From assembly GCA_025351525.1 (NCBI GenBank), contig JANXVV010000379.1, positions 1 to 9,997 on the forward strand: a stretch of 9,997 nt of DNA. The letters are read 5' to 3'. Under the pieces are notes generated by a model. That model saw nothing but the letters and a program-made list of their open reading frames with translations. It was not told the DNA's origin and searched no databases. Numbering within the stretch: the stretch's first letter is position 1; each line of letters begins with the position of its first letter. This DNA comes from Humisphaera sp. Lineage in GTDB: Bacteria > Planctomycetota > Phycisphaerae > Tepidisphaerales > Tepidisphaeraceae. This document shows positions 7,175-9,997 of the stretch, one piece after another. The position numbers and the translations under genes are program-made.

Positions 7175-7248
7175 TTTTAGCGGCTGTGCCCAAGGCACGC
7201 GTTTTTCGAGTCAAGAAAAAGCGCGTGCCTTCGGCACAGCCGCTAAAA
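7175..7248. repeat. Inverted-repeat hairpin between livJ and livH
   Basis: The left arm 7175-7207 and right arm 7215-7248 are inverted copies with one mismatch and one indel, around a seven-base loop. The shared core is TTTTAGCGGCTGTGCC (left) and GGCACAGCCGCTAAAA (right). Within each arm GTGCC and GGCAC can also pair locally. The same repeat forms the outer arms of the palindrome at 812-935. A run of seven T's at 7172-7178 borders the left end. In RNA this would be a very stable stem after the binding-protein gene. Confidence 0.88.
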
Positions 7249-7300
7249 GGTTCCAGTTACAGAATACATTGTATTGAACTAAATTCCGTCGCCCATCCCC

Positions 7301-8221
7301 ATGCAGCAGTTCCTCCAACAGCTCATCAACGGCCTATCCTGGGGTGCGATCCTCGCGCTCATCGCCGTCGGCTATACGATGGTCTATGGCGTTCTCCGGC
7401 TGATCAATTTCGCACACGGTGACATCTACATGGTCGGAGCCATGGGCGGTTGGTATGTCTCCACACACTGGTATCACATCGATCACCCCTCATGGCCCGC
7501 ATTCTTTCTGATTTTTTTCACCAGCGTCGTGGCCTGTGCGGCGATCGGGTTTCTGATCGAGTTGATCGCCTATCGCCCGCTGCGGGGGCAGCCTCGAATC
7601 ACCGCGCTCATCACCGCCATCGGTGTCTCGCTTTTTCTCGAATACGGCGGGCAGCAGTTCTTCGGCGCTTCCCCACAGGGCTTTCCGCAACTCATCCCCG
7701 GCCTTGAGGCAAACCCTCAACTGTTTCACATCGGCGATGTCTTCATCGGCAAAGTCGATGCGATCATCTTCATCGTGACACTGCTGCTGATGCTCGGCCT
7801 CTGGTATCTGGTCATGCGAACGAAATGGGGGTTGGCGCTTCGCGCGGTGTCGTTCCGATTCGACACCGCCGCGTTGATGGGGATCAACATCAACCGCATC
7901 GTCAGCCTCACCTTCGTTCTTGGTTCCGTGCTCGCGGCGACGGCGGGAATTCTGGTGGCGATCCGCAACCCCAAGGTCGAGCCGCTCATGGGCCTTCAGC
8001 CGGGCATCAAGGCATTTGTCGCGGCGGTGCTGGGAGGGATCGGCAATATCCCCGGCGCGGTGGCGGGCGGTTTTTTGTTGGGCATGACCGAAGTGCTGGT
8101 CGCCGGTTATTTGCCGCAGGGCTCGCAGTATAAAGATGGCATCGCTTTCGTTATTCTCATCGCCGTGCTGCTTCTAAAACCCTCTGGATTATTCGGGCAG
8201 AATGTCATCGAAAAAGTCTGA
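7301..8221 (+). CDS. livH: ABC transporter permease LivH (HAAT family)
   Basis: The 306-residue integral membrane protein matches LivH in length and motifs. It starts with the conserved first helices NGLSWGAILALIAVGYTMVY and LRLINFAHGDIYMVGA (residues 10-47), followed by AYRPLRGQPRITALITAIGVS (about 90-110). The cytoplasmic coupling loop WGLALRAVSFRFDTAALMGI (176-195) contacts the ATPase. The helices after it include VAAVLGGIGNIPGAVAGGFLLG, a strongly conserved stretch, and the protein ends at LLKPSGLFGQ. About eight membrane segments are evident. The ATG at 7301 has no strong Shine-Dalgarno. Its end overlaps livM by 20 bases, so the two permeases are probably translationally coupled and form the heterodimeric channel. 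Transport direction is inward, from periplasm to cytoplasm, fed by the upstream binding protein. Confidence 0.96.
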   Translation: MQQFLQQLINGLSWGAILALIAVGYTMVYGVLRLINFAHGDIYMVGAMGGWYVSTHWYHIDHPSWPAFFLIFFTSVVACAAIGFLIELIAYRPLRGQPRITALITAIGVSLFLEYGGQQFFGASPQGFPQLIPGLEANPQLFHIGDVFIGKVDAIIFIVTLLLMLGLWYLVMRTKWGLALRAVSFRFDTAALMGININRIVSLTFVLGSVLAATAGILVAIRNPKVEPLMGLQPGIKAFVAAVLGGIGNIPGAVAGGFLLGMTEVLVAGYLPQGSQYKDGIAFVILIAVLLLKPSGLFGQNVIEKV

Positions 8222-9686
8222 TCAATCCGCCCCCGTCAACGCCCGTCCCTGGCTTCAAGTGTTGGCCGGCAACGCGTGGCTGTTGGCGCTTCTGCTGTTA
8301 TTTCCGCTCGCCCGATACATCGAAGATTCGGAAAAAGTCACGACGTATCACTTTGATATTTTGATGCGCATCGGCATCGCGATCGTCGCGGCGATGGGGT
8401 TGCAACTCATCAACGGTATCAGCGGGCAGTTCTCGCTGGGTCACGCGGGATTCCTGGCCGTCGGCGCGTACACCGCCGGATTTGCGATCGAAAATTTTTC
8501 GACGATGCAGCGGGGAACCGAGGATATTTCCGCCGCACGATATGCGAATCCCGGCGGGGTGTTGCTGTTCGTGGTTGCGATCACTGCGGCACTTGGGCTG
8601 GTGGGCGGCGGGCTATCGCTTGCGATGATGGGCCTTCGCCGTCTGGGCCGGATCGTGCCCTCGCTGTCGGGCATCGTCGGGCTGGCGTTCATGGGTTGGC
8701 TGGCGGTGGATATTATCCTTGCAGCGCGTGCCGGTGGGCCGCAATGGCATTCGGTTTGGTCGCGGCTGTTTTATTTCGGGGCGCAGTTATACGACGGCAT
8801 CATCGGGCACGGCACGCCGACATCTCTCTGGCTGACAAATCATTTTCCGGAGTCATGGCGATATGCGGCCTCAATGTTCATCGCCATTGTCGCCGGGGGG
8901 ATTCTGGCGGCGGTGGCCGGATGGGTGGTCGGGCTGCCCACCCTCCGGCTTCGCGGTGATTATCTGGCCATCGCCACGCTGGGCTTTTCCGAGATCATCC
9001 GCATCGTCATCACCAATGCCAAACCGCTGGGACGTGCGACCGGATTGCAGATCGCCCCTTATCCCATCGCGCGCGATCTGACCGAAACACCACCGATTCC
9101 CGGCCATTATATTTTCCCCTGGGTGATGGGTGCGGCGATCCTCACCACCGCAATGATCTGGCGTTTGAAGAACTCCGCGAAGGGCCGGGCGATTCAGGCG
9201 GTGCGCGAGGATGAGGTGGCCGCCCGAGCCATCGGAATCGATACGGTTCACCACAAAGTGATCGCGTTTGTGATCGGCGCGTTTTTTGGCGGCGTCGCCG
9301 GTGCGCTGATGGCCACCCGCATCGGTTACATCAACCCCGGCAACTTTGAATTGAAGGATTCCATCACCCTCGTCGTCATCGTCACTCTCGGCGGGCTGGG
9401 AAGCATCTGGGGATGCATCATCGCCGCAGTGCTGTTGACGGTTCTCCCGCAGATATTATTGTCGCCTCAGGAATGGATTGAATTTCTGCTGTCGCCGATT
9501 TTAAAATGGTTCGGCATCGCGCAGGTGAATTTCTCCCCGCGTATTGCCGAGGCGATGAAATGGGTCGCCGACCGGCAGATGGTCGTCTATTCGCTGCTGC
9601 TGATTTTCCTGATGCTGGCGAAGCACGGCGATTTTTCCGGGTTGAAGACTCGCCGGTGGTTCCGATCGCAGAGCCATCGCATTTGA
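8202..9686 (+). CDS. livM: ABC transporter permease LivM (HAAT family), enlarged, 3' end altered by element insertion
   Basis: LivM signatures are clear: LINGISGQFSLGHAGFLAVGAYTAG (split here as residues 69-83 and 84-93), GLPTLRLRGDYLAIATLGF (244-262) with EIIRIVITN, and the ATPase-coupling loop NSAKGRAIQAVREDEVAARA (324-343). GYINPGNFELKDSI and TLGGLGSIWGCIIAA follow. At 494 residues it is longer than E. coli LivM. The main excess is between residues 94 and 243, where extra hydrophobic segments and loops separate the SLGHAGF and LRLRGDY motifs. The ATG overlaps the livH end by 20 bases. The last five codons (QSHRI) and the TGA come from a 202-bp repeat element; before insertion the protein would have ended with about eleven different residues at 9914. 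The core fold is complete, so I expect it to work. LivG and LivF ATPases are not seen in the window. Confidence 0.96.
   Translation: MSSKKSDQSAPVNARPWLQVLAGNAWLLALLLLFPLARYIEDSEKVTTYHFDILMRIGIAIVAAMGLQLINGISGQFSLGHAGFLAVGAYTAGFAIENFSTMQRGTEDISAARYANPGGVLLFVVAITAALGLVGGGLSLAMMGLRRLGRIVPSLSGIVGLAFMGWLAVDIILAARAGGPQWHSVWSRLFYFGAQLYDGIIGHGTPTSLWLTNHFPESWRYAASMFIAIVAGGILAAVAGWVVGLPTLRLRGDYLAIATLGFSEIIRIVITNAKPLGRATGLQIAPYPIARDLTETPPIPGHYIFPWVMGAAILTTAMIWRLKNSAKGRAIQAVREDEVAARAIGIDTVHHKVIAFVIGAFFGGVAGALMATRIGYINPGNFELKDSITLVVIVTLGGLGSIWGCIIAAVLLTVLPQILLSPQEWIEFLLSPILKWFGIAQVNFSPRIAEAMKWVADRQMVVYSLLLIFLMLAKHGDFSGLKTRRWFRSQSHRI
9660..9667 (+). repeat. Left 8-bp target-site duplication (TTCCGATC)
   Basis: TTCCGATC abuts the left terminal inverted repeat of the element at 9668-9869 and is repeated in direct orientation right after its other end. 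It lies in livM codons for Phe487-Arg488-Ser489. Confidence 0.75.
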
Positions 9687-9869
9687 GATTTCCGGTCCCC
9701 TCCCCCCGGTACTCCGGGGGGGGGGGTCAGGTGAGGGGTCTTGCCTTTTTCTTCCGTCGATTCGATAAATCTCGCCTGTTCTGACCGTGAAGAAAGACCC
9801 CTCACCCTAACCCTCCCCCCATGAGTACCTGGGGGCAGGGGACCGGAGAGCAAAATGCGATGGCTCTGC
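9668..9869. mobile_element. MITE-like element with 17-bp perfect terminal inverted repeats
   Basis: The ends are GCAGAGCCATCGCATTT (9668-9684) and its exact reverse complement (9853-9869). The inverted symmetry continues inward with gaps: TCCGGTCCCCT at 9691-9701 is mirrored near 9835-9845, and GGTGAGGGGTCTT at 9730-9742 is mirrored near 9794-9806. That leaves a loop at about 9747-9792. The element is flanked by the direct repeat TTCCGATC. It is 202 bp and encodes no transposase, so it would need one acting in trans. An 8-bp duplication is made by several IS families; the ends do not let me choose one. It contains 11 consecutive G's at 9716-9726. Confidence 0.78.
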
Positions 9870-9877
9870 TTCCGATC
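9870..9877 (+). repeat. Right 8-bp target-site duplication (TTCCGATC)
   Basis: This is the second direct copy, directly after the right terminal repeat. Joining it in frame to livM at the left copy gives FRSSPRRLKLESSN and a TGA at 9912-9914, the presumed pre-insertion C-terminus. Confidence 0.75.
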
Positions 9878-9936
9878 GAGCCCTCGACGTTTGAAATTGG
9901 AATCATCAAACTGAATCGAGTATTTTGGATATGGTG

Positions 9937-9967
9937 GCATGGGCGTCTCGCCCATGCATTTTTTTTC
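9937..9967 (+). terminator. Probable intrinsic terminator after the liv genes
   Basis: GCATGGGCG (9937-9945), loop TCT and CGCCCATGC (9949-9957) form a perfect nine-pair GC-rich stem. Eight T's follow at 9959-9966. This is the classical layout for rho-independent termination on the plus strand. Confidence 0.65.
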
Positions 9968-9997
9968 GGCTGGAAAGCACGGGCGAGACGCCCATGC
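9937..9997. repeat. GC-rich inverted repeat pair (GGGCGTCTCGCCC type), cut by window edge
   Basis: The 21-base unit at 9937-9957 is matched by a reverse-complement copy at 9977-9997 with one difference, around a T-rich spacer. Each unit is itself nearly palindromic. The element may continue beyond the window, since the bases before 9937 could also be mirrored outside. I believe this unit is a common dispersed repeat in planctomycete genomes, from memory rather than a search. Confidence 0.8.

Noticed and set aside
7149..7178. ACTCC/GGAGT stem before seven T's as the livJ terminator
   Set aside because: The stem is only five pairs and the T-run begins seven bases later, and the T's are better explained as the edge of the repeat.
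7175..7248. CRISPR-like array from the recurring repeat
   Set aside because: The copies are inverted, few and far apart, with no regular spacers and no cas genes.
9716..9726. Run of eleven G's as a biological signal by itself
   Set aside because: Homopolymers of this length are often miscounted, and the opposite arm has a shorter run. I treat the exact length as uncertain.
9587..9955. Minus-strand 122-codon frame at the right end
   Set aside because: It is built almost wholly of the MITE-like element and palindromic repeats, so its peptide reflects repeats and not a gene.

Overview
The window reads as chromosome from a planctomycete, most likely of the Phycisphaerae or a close relative. This is an inference, not a proof. 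It rests on a XylR-like AraC tail, a pectate-lyase remnant of the AFPGAEG type, an FHA-fused secretion ATPase beside a Hanks-type kinase, and several GC-rich palindromic intergenic repeats of a kind common in these genomes. No rRNA, tRNA or CRISPR array is visible.

Positions 1-1715 are a gene graveyard. Three remnants lie in the same orientation: the end of an AraC/XylR-type regulator that loses its second helix-turn-helix, a secreted protein fused to the first residues of a pectate lyase and interrupted by an in-frame TGA, and an MFS permease with an in-frame TGA and an internal deletion. Together they look like a decayed locus for sensing, cutting and importing a pectin-like polysaccharide. 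A long imperfect palindrome sits where the lyase remnant ends.

Positions 1666-4713 hold two intact minus-strand genes. The upstream one (4713-2773) is a GspE/PilB-family ATPase whose N-terminus is an FHA phosphothreonine-binding domain joined by an acidic linker. The downstream one (2589-1666) is a compact cytoplasmic Ser/Thr kinase with HCD in place of HRD. A writer and a reader of phosphothreonine side by side suggest phosphorylation-controlled secretion or pilus assembly. Divergently transcribed at 4875 is a membrane-anchored MCE/MlaD protein with a long coiled coil, without its usual MlaE and MlaF partners in view.

Positions 6009-9686 hold three genes of a branched-chain-amino-acid-type (HAAT) ABC importer: periplasmic binding protein, then permeases LivH and LivM. 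LivH and LivM overlap by 20 bases. A long hairpin repeat separates the binding protein from the permeases. The ATPases LivG and LivF are not in the window and may lie further right.

The most concrete unusual structure is at the livM 3' end. A 202-bp MITE-like element (9668-9869) has perfect 17-bp terminal inverted repeats and is flanked by an 8-bp direct repeat. It appears to have inserted in the last codons of livM and now supplies the stop codon. Reading across the empty site restores a slightly different C-terminus ending at 9914. The window closes with a GC-rich hairpin followed by eight T's, a plausible terminator.
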